A DNA stretch of 13,148 nucleotides, taken from the NCBI GenBank assembly GCA_036652815.1, contig JAVVVE010000037.1:1-13148 (forward strand). Reading direction: 5' to 3'. A program made the position numbers and the translations under genes. Source of the DNA: SZUA-378 sp036652815. Lineage in GTDB: Bacteria; Bacillota; Clostridia; Lachnospirales; Lachnospiraceae. The notes under the pieces are model-generated. The model was given only the letters and a program-made list of their open reading frames with translations. It searched no databases and was not told the origin of the DNA. Shown piece after piece: positions 6,504 to 13,148 of the stretch (its first letter is position 1; each line of letters starts with the position of its first letter).

Positions 6504-7559
6504 TTATCTGCTAAACAGCTCTGCTAATTTCTCTTCCTGTAATTGAGAACCTATTACACATATCTTACCGGTTATATCAGCCTGTCCGTTTCTCACTTCA
6601 CGCTCACCCGGCACATAATCAAAATAAGTCCACGTACCATCTTCACTCGGCAGCATGCCTTTCGCACGCAATACAAAGCCATAAGTCTTCTCATCTTCTA
6701 ACTGTTCAAGCATCTGTTCTATCCTGGCACTGCTGTAATATGCCGGTGTCTCTATTCCCCAGCTGGTGAAGATGTCATCCGCATGATGATGTCCTTCCTT
6801 GTCATGACAGCCGCAGGTACAGTCTGCATCATGCTCATGATGATGTTCCTCATGATGGTGGTGGTCTTCGTGATGATGATGTTCCTCATGATGGTGGTGT
6901 TCCTCATGATTATGTTCTTCAAGAACGGTCTGCATCAGCTCTGCTTCTATATCCTTTGCCCCTTCTATCGCTTCTAAGATAGTCTCTCCTGCTACCTGTT
7001 CCCATGGGGTAGTCATAATTGTTGCTCCTGTATTATGCTCGCGAATCATTGACACGCAGGTCTGTATCTTTTCTTCTGTCAGCTGCGCCGTTCTGCTCAA
7101 TATGATCGTACCGGCATATTCGATTTGATTTACAAAAAATTCTCCGAAATTCTTCAGATACATCTTACACTTGCTTGCATCTACTACAGCAACTGCACTA
7201 TTTAGTTCTATTTCATCCATGTCTTTCTCCATCGCAACATCTTTGATGGCTTTCATAACATCCGATAGCTTTCCGACTCCGGATGGTTCTATTAAGATCC
7301 TATCAGGATGGTAGGTATGCAGGACTTCTTGTAACGAAGTGCCAAAATCTCCTACCAAAGAACAGCAGATACAGCCTGAGTTCATCTCTTTTATTTCAAT
7401 TCCCGCATCTTTTAAGAATCCCCCATCGATGCCAATCTCTCCAAATTCATTTTCTATCAGCACCACTTTTGTATCCTGTAATGCTTCTCCCAGTAACTTC
7501 TTAATCAGTGTAGTTTTTCCTGCTCCCAAAAATCCTGATACAATGTCAATTTTCGTCAT
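6504..7559 (-). CDS. CobW/COG0523-family GTPase with His-rich metal-binding insert
   Basis: A 351-residue cytosolic G3E-type P-loop protein of the COG0523 family, several members of which are metallochaperones for zinc. Walker A is GFLGAGKT (9-16) and the family metal motif CICC is at 63-66. ENEFGEIGIDG (36-46) is the conserved switch segment and IEPSG is at 90-94. The usual NKxD specificity motif is replaced by SRTAQ (155-159). A His-rich insert (216-259) has 22 histidines, mostly in EEHHHH repeats, plus CTCGCH (247-252). A CobW C-terminal domain follows (about 265-351). The start is ATG 7559, with only a weak purine-rich ribosome binding site. It is 68 bp after the protease gene and 18 bp before a second CobW-like gene. 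A zinc delivery or storage role is inferred from the family and insert. Confidence 0.9.
   Translation of the reverse strand: MTKIDIVSGFLGAGKTTLIKKLLGEALQDTKVVLIENEFGEIGIDGGFLKDAGIEIKEMNSGCICCSLVGDFGTSLQEVLHTYHPDRILIEPSGVGKLSDVMKAIKDVAMEKDMDEIELNSAVAVVDASKCKMYLKNFGEFFVNQIEYAGTIILSRTAQLTEEKIQTCVSMIREHNTGATIMTTPWEQVAGETILEAIEGAKDIEAELMQTVLEEHNHEEHHHHEEHHHHEDHHHHEEHHHEHDADCTCGCHDKEGHHHADDIFTSWGIETPAYYSSARIEQMLEQLEDEKTYGFVLRAKGMLPSEDGTWTYFDYVPGEREVRNGQADITGKICVIGSQLQEEKLAELFSR
6837..6905 (-). repeat. 18-bp coding repeat encoding EEHHHH units
   Basis: Four tandem units inside the CobW gene encode EEHHHH, EEHHHH, EDHHHH and EEHHH (residues 219-241). Units are 18 bp and diverge mainly at synonymous third positions, so frame-preserving gain or loss of units is plausible. 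Further histidines flank the block on both sides. Confidence 0.85.
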
Positions 7560-7627
7560 CTTATTTTCACATTCTCTTTCTTCTTTTAATTAGATTCAAC
7601 ATTTCTTATCCATAATAGCACTCCATC

Positions 7628-8452
7628 TCACAAAAATCCATACCATCCTTTCATTTCTGCCTGAATGATACTCCACGGCAGACTGGCAGTTTCTTGTTCC
7701 AGGCCACCGCATATCATCCCAATATAATGTCCGTAAGCATCAAAAACACCTCCACCTGACATGCCGGGCTTTCCCTCACAGGCATTGTGCATCATGAAAG
7801 AATTAAACTCCGGAAAAAATTGCCATGGATTCTCTATCACTCCCGTTTTCCACTGTTTTCCCACTCCTCCAACACTCCCTACATGGAACATACGCATACC
7901 GGCTTTGGTTGTGTATCCCTGCGGTGGCAATGCTACCTGTCGCAGTTCTCGTAAGATATCTATGGATACCTGTGCAATGGGCACTTCCACAAAGCCAAGA
8001 TCATATTGATCCGATAGATAAGTAACGTTTCCTTGTAGTGATGTATCGTCGTTAAAATGCACCGAAATCTTATTGGTAAGCGGCGCATATTCCAACAAGT
8101 GTCTGCAGGTTACAATCAGGATTTTATCTTCCGTCATACGAAGAATCGCACCGCTTCCATAGATTTCTCCAAAATTTAACTTTACGATCGAAGCATGCAC
8201 CGCCTCATATGCGCTCTCTTCTGATTCTACTGCCAGTATCTGTGTATCTAACATACCAAGATGTAGCAGTCCTCTGTATTCATCCGATTCTGTCATCGTC
8301 TGAATCAAAGGTGGCAGTAATACTTCTGTAGAAGACATTGCCTGCACAGGAAGGATACAAAAAGAAGAAGTGCCCAGCAGTATTGACATGCTTATCGCAC
8401 CGCCCCATACTCCTATCCTCTTCTTCCATTGCCCTACTCTTGGTTTCAACAA
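7628..8452 (-). CDS. Exported or membrane-anchored trypsin-like serine protease
   Basis: A 274-residue chymotrypsin-fold protease of the trypsin-2/DegP-like type. The triad is visible: His118 in IVTCRHLL, Asp151 in QYDLGFVEV and Ser232 in GKPGMSGGGVFD, with the spacing expected for the family. An N-terminal Lys/Arg cluster (3-12) and a hydrophobic stretch (13-34) ending VQA form a signal peptide or anchor with possible cleavage after Ala38. No PDZ domain follows. The start is an unusual TTG at 8452: AGGAG at 8462-8466 lies 9 bp upstream and no in-frame ATG occurs before Met22, which would destroy the signal. This AGGAG overlaps the TAG stop of the ATPase gene, indicating coupling to the amino acid transporter operon. 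The substrate is unknown. The triad suggests activity, but a structural or sensor role is not excluded. Confidence 0.82.
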   Translation of the reverse strand: MLKPRVGQWKKRIGVWGGAISMSILLGTSSFCILPVQAMSSTEVLLPPLIQTMTESDEYRGLLHLGMLDTQILAVESEESAYEAVHASIVKLNFGEIYGSGAILRMTEDKILIVTCRHLLEYAPLTNKISVHFNDDTSLQGNVTYLSDQYDLGFVEVPIAQVSIDILRELRQVALPPQGYTTKAGMRMFHVGSVGGVGKQWKTGVIENPWQFFPEFNSFMMHNACEGKPGMSGGGVFDAYGHYIGMICGGLEQETASLPWSIIQAEMKGWYGFL

Positions 8453-8464
8453 GGTTCTATTCTC

Positions 8465-9196
8465 CTATAATACTTTGTTCAGAAAGTTCCTGGTTCGTTC
8501 TTCTCTCGGATGGGCAAAAAGTTCTGCCGGTTTTCCTTCTTCTACAATCAGACCATCATCCATAAAAATAACCCGATCGGATACTTCTCTGGCAAATCCC
8601 ATCTCATGGGTAACTACAATCATCGTGATGCCCTCTGAAGCCAGTTTCTTCATAACTTCCAATACTTCTCCGACCATCTCGGGATCCAAGGCAGAAGTTG
8701 GCTCATCAAAAAGCATAACCTGTGGATTCATTGCAAGACATCTCGCAATCGCTACACGCTGTTTCTGTCCACCCGATAGCTGAACCGGATACACATTAGC
8801 TTTGTCTGCCAGTCCTACTCGCTCCAATAGTTCTTTTCCTTTTATCTCTGCTTGTTTCTTATCCATCTTTTTAAGTTCGACCGGAGCCAGCATAATATTC
8901 TTAAGGACCGTCAGATTCGGAAATAGATTAAAATGCTGAAATACCATACCGATATTCTCTCGTACATGATTCATATTGGTCTTGCTGTTGGATATCTCCT
9001 GTCCATCTACGATAATCGTACCTTCGGTTGCTTTTTCTAACCTGTTGAGGCACCTTAAGAAGGTACTTTTACCGGAACCACTTGGCCCGATTAAACATAC
9101 GACTTCTCCATCTTCTACTTCCACATTCATGCCTTTTAAGACTTGTAGATCACCGAATGTCTTACAAAGACCGGTTACACTGATTTTACTTGCCAT
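8465..9196 (-). CDS. Polar amino acid ABC transporter ATP-binding protein (GlnQ-type)
   Basis: A 243-residue ATPase of the polar amino acid uptake family. Walker A is GPSGSGKS (37-44), the Q-loop lies in GMVFQHFNLFPNLTVL, the signature is LSGGQKQRVAIARCLAMNP, Walker B is VMLFDEPTSALDPEM and the switch histidine is in VVTHEMGFAREV. The sequence is full length and very typical. The ATG at 9196 follows AGAGGAG at good spacing and lies inside the last codons of the permease gene (11-bp overlap), so the two are coupled. It pairs with the permease and binding protein immediately upstream. Glutamine, other polar amino acids or cystine are all possible substrates. Confidence 0.95.
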   Translation of the reverse strand: MASKISVTGLCKTFGDLQVLKGMNVEVEDGEVVCLIGPSGSGKSTFLRCLNRLEKATEGTIIVDGQEISNSKTNMNHVRENIGMVFQHFNLFPNLTVLKNIMLAPVELKKMDKKQAEIKGKELLERVGLADKANVYPVQLSGGQKQRVAIARCLAMNPQVMLFDEPTSALDPEMVGEVLEVMKKLASEGITMIVVTHEMGFAREVSDRVIFMDDGLIVEEGKPAELFAHPREERTRNFLNKVL

Positions 9197-9842
9197 AGGA
9201 CATTCTCCTCTCTAATGCTTTTGCTATTCTTGAGAGAACCGTACATACTACCAAATAGTAAAATGCAACAATCGTCCACATTCTAATTGCTTCCATATTA
9301 TTGGCTATAATAATCTTACCATTCATCGTTAATTCACGAATACCGATAACAGATAAGATAGATGTATCCTTCAAGGAAATAATAAACTGATTAATAATAG
9401 ATGGCATCATCGTTCTCAATGCCTGCGGTAAAATGACCCGGAGCATGGCTTTTCCATAAGGCAGCCCCAGACTCCTTGCAGCTTCCATCTGTCCCGTATC
9501 GATAGATTCAATACCACCTCTGACAATCTCAGACATGTAAGCTCCGGCATTTAGGCTCAAGGTTATCGTACCTGCCATAAATGCAGTGATCCTGATATCA
9601 AGCGCCTGTGTAACACCAAAATACATAAAGAATGCCTGTACCAGTAATGGCGTCCCTCGTATAATATCTACATAAATCTTGGTAATCGTTTTTAGAATAC
9701 GATTCCCTGATACACTGAATAGACCGAATACAATACCGATTACCGATGCAATCAATAAGGAAATGGCCGTCAATTGTAAGGTATATAACAAAGCCTGCAT
9801 AAAAGACGGAAAATATTGAATGAATAATTCAAGTAATCTCAT
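9186..9842 (-). CDS. Polar amino acid ABC transporter permease (HisM/GlnP type)
   Basis: A 218-residue membrane permease of the His/Glu/Gln/Arg family. It opens with FMQALLYTLQLTAISLLIASVIGIVFGLF and carries YVDIIRGTPLLVQAFFMYFG and AYMSEIVRGGIESIDTGQMEAARSLGL, the hallmark segments of the family. EAARSLGLPYGKAMLRVILPQALR is the ATPase-docking loop. I chose the ATG at 9842 (MRLLELF) because GAAGGGAG precedes it. A frame starting with GTG at 9893 would add 17 residues with no ribosome binding site. Its 3' end overlaps the ATPase gene by 11 bp. It lies 126 bp after the binding-protein gene. That gap has only weak hairpins and no clear promoter. Confidence 0.93.
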   Translation of the reverse strand: MRLLELFIQYFPSFMQALLYTLQLTAISLLIASVIGIVFGLFSVSGNRILKTITKIYVDIIRGTPLLVQAFFMYFGVTQALDIRITAFMAGTITLSLNAGAYMSEIVRGGIESIDTGQMEAARSLGLPYGKAMLRVILPQALRTMMPSIINQFIISLKDTSILSVIGIRELTMNGKIIIANNMEAIRMWTIVAFYYLVVCTVLSRIAKALERRMSYGK

Positions 9843-9968
9843 TTTTACTCCCTTCATTTTGAAAAAAAGAAAATCTACAATATACTGTCTCACTGATACT
9901 CAGACCGCACATCGGAGATTTCCAATTCTCATACTATCATGTCCAAATCTTTTGTTTCTATTATCATT

Positions 9969-10706
9969 CTACTTGTAGTTTGCCAGAATCTTATCATATT
10001 CACCATTGGCTTTTAGATTGGCAAGGCCTTGGTTGAACATCTTGATTAACTCTGGGTTTTTACCCTTCAGTGCTGCAAATCCATAAGAATTACCTGCTTC
10101 CATCTGTAATGGCAAGGTCAGCTTCATACCACGGGAAATCTCATATTGCATAACGGGATAATCTTCAAAGCACGCTACACTATTGCCGGATAATACTTCC
10201 TGATACATACTGGAAGAGTCTTCAAACTGTGTTACAGTGAAACCATATTGTTCTGCGATAGATTCTGCAAAAGCACACCCCTGCGTTCCAACCTTAGCTG
10301 CAACGGTCTGTCCTTTTAGGTCTGCATAGGCTGCAATAGAAGAGCCCTCTGCCACTGCCATGCCAACACCCGAATCAAAATATGCATCTGAAAATTCATA
10401 TTTTTTCTGACGTTCCGGAGTAATCGACATTCCTGCGATTACACCATCACATTGTCCTGCTTCCAATGCTGTTACTGCTGCCGTAAATCCCAGAGACTGT
10501 AATTCATACTCAAAGCCCTGATCTTTTGCTATCGCTGATAATAAGTCGATATCAATACCTATTAACTTACCGCTCTCATCTTCAAATTCAAACGGTGCAA
10601 ACGTTGTATCTGTAGCTATAATAAATTTATCGCTGCTTGTTTTTCCGCATCCTATCATAGACAAGGTCATAATTCCCACTAACATAAGAGATACTATCTT
10701 CTTCAT
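9969..10706 (-). CDS. Polar amino acid ABC transporter substrate-binding lipoprotein
   Basis: A 245-residue extracytoplasmic binding protein of SBP family 3. A lysine-start signal peptide leads to the lipobox SMIGC with lipidated Cys20. The mature protein shows IIATDTTFAPFEFEDESGKLIGIDIDLL, the family signature. An ITPERQKKYEFSDAYFDSGVG segment has the Arg expected to bind the ligand carboxylate, and CFEDYPV has the Asp expected to bind the ligand amino group. The start is the ATG at 10706, with GAGGAGGA just upstream. The upstream extension to 10736 adds ten residues before the lysine pair and is unlikely. It is first in the operon, driven by the promoter at 10769-10797. It is probably made in excess over the permease and ATPase, which would fit the 126-bp gap. 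Ligand specificity cannot be read from sequence alone. Confidence 0.94.
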   Translation of the reverse strand: MKKIVSLMLVGIMTLSMIGCGKTSSDKFIIATDTTFAPFEFEDESGKLIGIDIDLLSAIAKDQGFEYELQSLGFTAAVTALEAGQCDGVIAGMSITPERQKKYEFSDAYFDSGVGMAVAEGSSIAAYADLKGQTVAAKVGTQGCAFAESIAEQYGFTVTQFEDSSSMYQEVLSGNSVACFEDYPVMQYEISRGMKLTLPLQMEAGNSYGFAALKGKNPELIKMFNQGLANLKANGEYDKILANYK

Positions 10707-10768
10707 TTTTATCTTCCTCCTCGTACTTTCATACACTCTTCACTTGATTTCACGCTTTTAACTGTTAC

Positions 10769-10797
10769 AATATATCATAATTTGATCGTAACGTCAA
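10769..10797 (-). promoter_or_regulatory. Promoter of the amino acid transporter operon
   Basis: On the minus strand, TTGACG (10792-10797) lies exactly 17 bp from TATATT (10769-10774), preceded by TGA, giving an extended -10. The leader to the lipoprotein start would be about 55-60 nt. Its -35 directly abuts the -35 of the divergent plus-strand promoter. Confidence 0.7.
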
Positions 10798-10826
10798 TTG
10801 TCGCATAGGAATGTACATGCTATAAT
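10798..10826 (+). promoter_or_regulatory. Promoter of the debranching-enzyme gene
   Basis: TTGTCG (10798-10803, 4 of 6 consensus) is 17 bp from a perfect TATAAT (10821-10826) preceded by TGC, an extended -10. This TATAAT belongs to the first of six 16-bp repeat units. The predicted start near 10833 gives a leader of about 125 nt running through the rest of the repeat array. Confidence 0.65.
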
Positions 10827-10914
10827 GTAGATATGCTATAATGCAGATATAATATAATGTAGATATGCTATAATGTAGATATGCTATAATGCAGATATAA
10901 TATAATGTAGATAT
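10819..10914 (+). repeat. Hierarchical tandem repeat carrying six TATAAT elements
   Basis: Six 16-bp units lie end to end: A gctataatgtagatat, B gctataatgcagatat, C aatataatgtagatat, then A, B, C again. The two 48-bp blocks 10819-10866 and 10867-10914 are identical. Every unit has a perfect TATAAT, at 10821, 10837, 10853, 10869, 10885 and 10901. In units 1, 2, 4 and 5 it is preceded by TGC (extended -10). Only the first has a plausible -35. The array ends 43 bp before the debranching-enzyme ATG. It may be a set of tandem start sites or a copy-number-variable regulatory element. Confidence 0.9.
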
Positions 10915-10957
10915 AATTGAGAGAATACCAGCGATTAGAGATAAGGAGAATTTTCCT

Positions 10958-13090
10958 ATGAACAAATCAAAAGAAACACAGACTCCACTGATGCACACCC
11001 TGCCAAATGGCAAATCGATTCATTTAGCACCGCTTGATATCATCTCCGGTTTTGAAGTCAGACCCGGATTTTATGAGATTAATGGTGCAACTGCGATTCC
11101 GGGCGGTGTTAATTTTACAATACATTCTCATCACGCCACTTCGGCATCCTTATTATTATTTCATCGTACCGAGGATGAACCCTATGCTATTCTTCCTTTT
11201 CCCGAGCATTATAAAATCGGTCATGTTTATTCTATGATTGTCTTTAAGATCAACATAGAAGAATTTGAGTATGCCTATACTTTGGACGGTCCTTCTATCC
11301 CGGACAAAGGATTCATCTTTGATAAAACAAAATACTTGCTGGATCCCTACGCCAAGGCGGTTACCGGACAAAGTCTATGGGGTGTTTCTTCTCCTTATGA
11401 GCAGCACTATAAAGCGCGCGTGGTAAAGGATGATTTTGACTGGGGCAACTGCAAACAGCCCTTGATTCCGATGCAGGATCTGATCGTGTATGAACTGCAC
11501 GTCCGTGGCTTTACCAAGCATGATTCCTCCGGTGTTGTACACCCCGGCACCTTTGATGGTCTGATGGAAACCCTGCCTTATTTAAAAGAACTCGGTATCA
11601 ATGCTGTAGAATTAATGCCGATTTTTGAATTTGATGAGTTATTGGATTACAGAAAAGTCAATGGCAAACCGTTACTGAACTATTGGGGCTACAATACCGT
11701 CAGTTTCTTTGCGCCCAATACAGGCTATACCGCCAGTACCGAATATAACAGAGAAGGGAATGAATTAAAACGTCTTATCAAGACCTTTAATGAAAATGGC
11801 ATTGAAGTCTTTTTGGATGTGGTGTTCAACCATACTGCTGAAGGGAATGAGGATGGTCCGTTTTTCTCTTTTAAAGGTTTTGACAATAATATCTATTATC
11901 TGCTCACTCCGGATGGTTTCTATTATAATTTTAGTGGCTGTGGAAATACTCTCAACTGTAATCATCCCATCGTTCAGCAGATGATCTTAGAATGCCTGCG
12001 CTACTGGGTAACTGCTTATCGTGTTGATGGATTTCGCTTTGACCTGGCTTCTATTCTGGGACGCAATGAAGATGGCTCCCCTATGAGTAAGCCACCACTT
12101 TTACAGAGTCTTGCTTTTGACCCCATCCTTGGTAATGTTAAATTAATCGCCGAAGCATGGGATGCAGGTGGTCTCTATCAAGTCGGTAATTTCCCTTCCT
12201 GGAACCGATGGGCCGAATGGAATGGTCGATATCGAGATGATATGCGTAAATTCTTAAAAGGAGATGAAGGATTGGCTGCCAGTGCTGCACTGCGCATCTC
12301 CGGCTCCAATGACTTATACAACCCTGATTCCAGAACCAATGCTTCTGTAAACTTTCTGACTTGTCACGACGGATTTACACTATATGACCTCTATTCTTAT
12401 CAGGAAAAACATAACGAAGCCAATGGCTGGGACAATACGGATGGCAGCAATGATAATGACAGTTGGAACTGTGGTGTCGAGGGAGAGACTAACGATCCGG
12501 CTGTGATATCCTTGCGAAAACGCATGATCCATAACGCATTTGCCACACTGATGTGCAGCCGCGGAATACCTATGTTTCTGGCCGGTGATGAATTCTGTAA
12601 CACTCAATTTGGAAATAATAATCCGTATTGTCAAGACAACGAAATCTCATGGCTGGATTGGCGTCTATTGGAAGACCATCAGGATACCTTTTCTTTCTTT
12701 AAATATATGATTCAATTTAGAAAAGAACATCCTGTTATAACAAGAGCTTTAAATCCTTGCTCTTGTGGATTCCCCGACGTCTCGTTTCACAGTTTGATTC
12801 CATGGTCTTGTAATTATGCCGGTACCGATCATTATATCGGTGTGATGTTTGCAGGTCGTAACCATAATCAACCGGATGATATTGTCTATATCGCTGTAAA
12901 TACCTATTGGGAAGAATTACAGGTAACCCTGCCTGAGCTGCTGCCACCACTGCGATGGCGAATCAGTGTCGATACCTCAGGGCTGAATCTGCCCGGTATA
13001 ACTGCCACTTCTGCCTCACGGCAGATTACGATCGGAACGGATTTTGTGATTGCATCCAGATCTGTTGTCATCCTACTAGCAAAAAAATAA
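10958..13090 (+). CDS. Glycogen debranching enzyme / isoamylase-type GH13 (GlgX-like)
   Basis: A 710-residue cytosolic glycoside hydrolase of family GH13, isoamylase/GlgX branch, which cleaves alpha-1,6 branch linkages of glycogen or limit dextrins. An N-terminal CBM48-like beta domain (about 20-135) is followed by the barrel. DLIVYELHVRGFTKHDSSGV opens the barrel and FLDVVFNHTAEG is conserved region I. VDGFRFDLAS holds the nucleophile Asp362, LIAEAWDAGG the acid/base Glu399, and FLTCHDGFTLYDL the transition-state Asp471. The segment EKHNEANGWDNTDGSNDNDSWNCG is typical of the isoamylase/GlgX group. A C-terminal beta domain ends at about 710. The start is ATG 10958 after AAGGAG at 10943-10948. 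No glycogen synthesis gene is in view. It diverges from the amino acid transporter and is preceded by the TATAAT repeat array. Confidence 0.93.
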   Translation: MNKSKETQTPLMHTLPNGKSIHLAPLDIISGFEVRPGFYEINGATAIPGGVNFTIHSHHATSASLLLFHRTEDEPYAILPFPEHYKIGHVYSMIVFKINIEEFEYAYTLDGPSIPDKGFIFDKTKYLLDPYAKAVTGQSLWGVSSPYEQHYKARVVKDDFDWGNCKQPLIPMQDLIVYELHVRGFTKHDSSGVVHPGTFDGLMETLPYLKELGINAVELMPIFEFDELLDYRKVNGKPLLNYWGYNTVSFFAPNTGYTASTEYNREGNELKRLIKTFNENGIEVFLDVVFNHTAEGNEDGPFFSFKGFDNNIYYLLTPDGFYYNFSGCGNTLNCNHPIVQQMILECLRYWVTAYRVDGFRFDLASILGRNEDGSPMSKPPLLQSLAFDPILGNVKLIAEAWDAGGLYQVGNFPSWNRWAEWNGRYRDDMRKFLKGDEGLAASAALRISGSNDLYNPDSRTNASVNFLTCHDGFTLYDLYSYQEKHNEANGWDNTDGSNDNDSWNCGVEGETNDPAVISLRKRMIHNAFATLMCSRGIPMFLAGDEFCNTQFGNNNPYCQDNEISWLDWRLLEDHQDTFSFFKYMIQFRKEHPVITRALNPCSCGFPDVSFHSLIPWSCNYAGTDHYIGVMFAGRNHNQPDDIVYIAVNTYWEELQVTLPELLPPLRWRISVDTSGLNLPGITATSASRQITIGTDFVIASRSVVILLAKK

Positions 13091-13097
13091 TTATATC

Positions 13098-13126
13098 TTA
13101 TCATTTGTCTTATCTTATGCTATACT
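13098..13126 (+). promoter_or_regulatory. Probable promoter reading out of the window
   Basis: TTATCA (13098-13103, 4 of 6) lies 17 bp before TATACT (13121-13126), preceded by TGC, an extended -10. It begins 8 bp past the debranching-enzyme stop and would drive a gene beyond the right edge. No terminator hairpin is visible between them within the window. Confidence 0.45.
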
Positions 13127-13148
13127 AAATGAAACTACTAAATTATAA

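Noticed and set aside
6783..6977. Plus-strand open frame rich in methionine and valine
   Set aside because: It is antisense to the His-rich repeat of the CobW gene; its composition comes from His codons read backwards.
7560..7627. Separate promoter for the CobW pair
   Set aside because: TATTAT is present but nothing like a -35 lies 16-18 bp upstream, and no extended -10 is seen. Not reported as a feature.
8370..8783. 137-codon plus-strand open frame
   Set aside because: It lies antisense to the protease and ATPase genes, which have complete motifs, and it has no recognisable features.
9843..9968. Attenuator or terminator between the binding-protein and permease genes
   Set aside because: Only 4-5 bp stems without a T tract are visible, too weak to support a call.
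10769..10914. CRISPR array or plasmid-type iterons at the repeat
   Set aside because: Units are contiguous with no spacers, and there is no replication gene nearby. TATAAT content and position favour a promoter element.
10765..11013. Minus-strand open frame with a repeated ISTLYYICIIAYLHYS peptide
   Set aside because: It is the translation of the 48-bp DNA repeat (48 is a multiple of 3). It crosses both divergent promoters and the start of the debranching gene, and resembles no protein.
11765..11965. Minus-strand frames inside the debranching enzyme
   Set aside because: The plus-strand gene has all catalytic motifs through this region; these are shadows.

Overview
The window looks like chromosome of a low-GC Gram-positive anaerobe, most likely a clostridial Lachnospiraceae-type bacterium (inference). 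It is AT-rich, genes have strong AGGAG-type ribosome binding sites, both solute-binding proteins carry lipoboxes, and rubrerythrin and a PF06541-type membrane protein are typical of that group. Coding density is high. I see no rRNA, tRNA, CRISPR array, insertion sequence or phage gene, and no gene-free stretch longer than about 250 bases.

Layout: (1) 148-750, plus strand, a cytidylate-kinase-like protein. (2) 769-3822, minus strand, a zinc/manganese-type ABC transporter operon: lipoprotein, ATPase, permease, then an isochorismatase/nicotinamidase-type hydrolase. It has a near-consensus promoter at 3875-3903. (3) 3988-4527, minus, rubrerythrin with its own promoter (4588-4616) and a strong hairpin terminator (3905-3939). 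(4) 4623-10706, minus, a run of seven closely spaced genes. In transcription order these are a polar amino acid ABC importer (binding protein, permease, ATPase), an exported trypsin-like protease, a His-rich CobW/COG0523 GTPase, a CobW-like GTPase fused to a TIGR03943/YcgQ-type domain, and a PF06541 membrane protein. (5) 10958-13090, plus, a GlgX/isoamylase-type debranching enzyme. (6) A probable promoter at the right edge reads out of the window.

Working together: the metal importer and the two CobW-family proteins suggest a zinc acquisition and delivery theme, although they sit in different transcription units and no Zur box was recognised. Rubrerythrin between them handles peroxide. The amino acid importer and the debranching enzyme diverge from a 251-bp intergenic region.

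The most unusual feature lies in that divergent region. Two predicted promoters have directly abutting -35 hexamers. Downstream of the debranching-enzyme promoter is a perfect hierarchical repeat: six 16-bp units arranged as two identical 48-bp blocks, each unit carrying a perfect TATAAT. This looks like an amplified array of -10 elements that could change transcription when the copy number changes.
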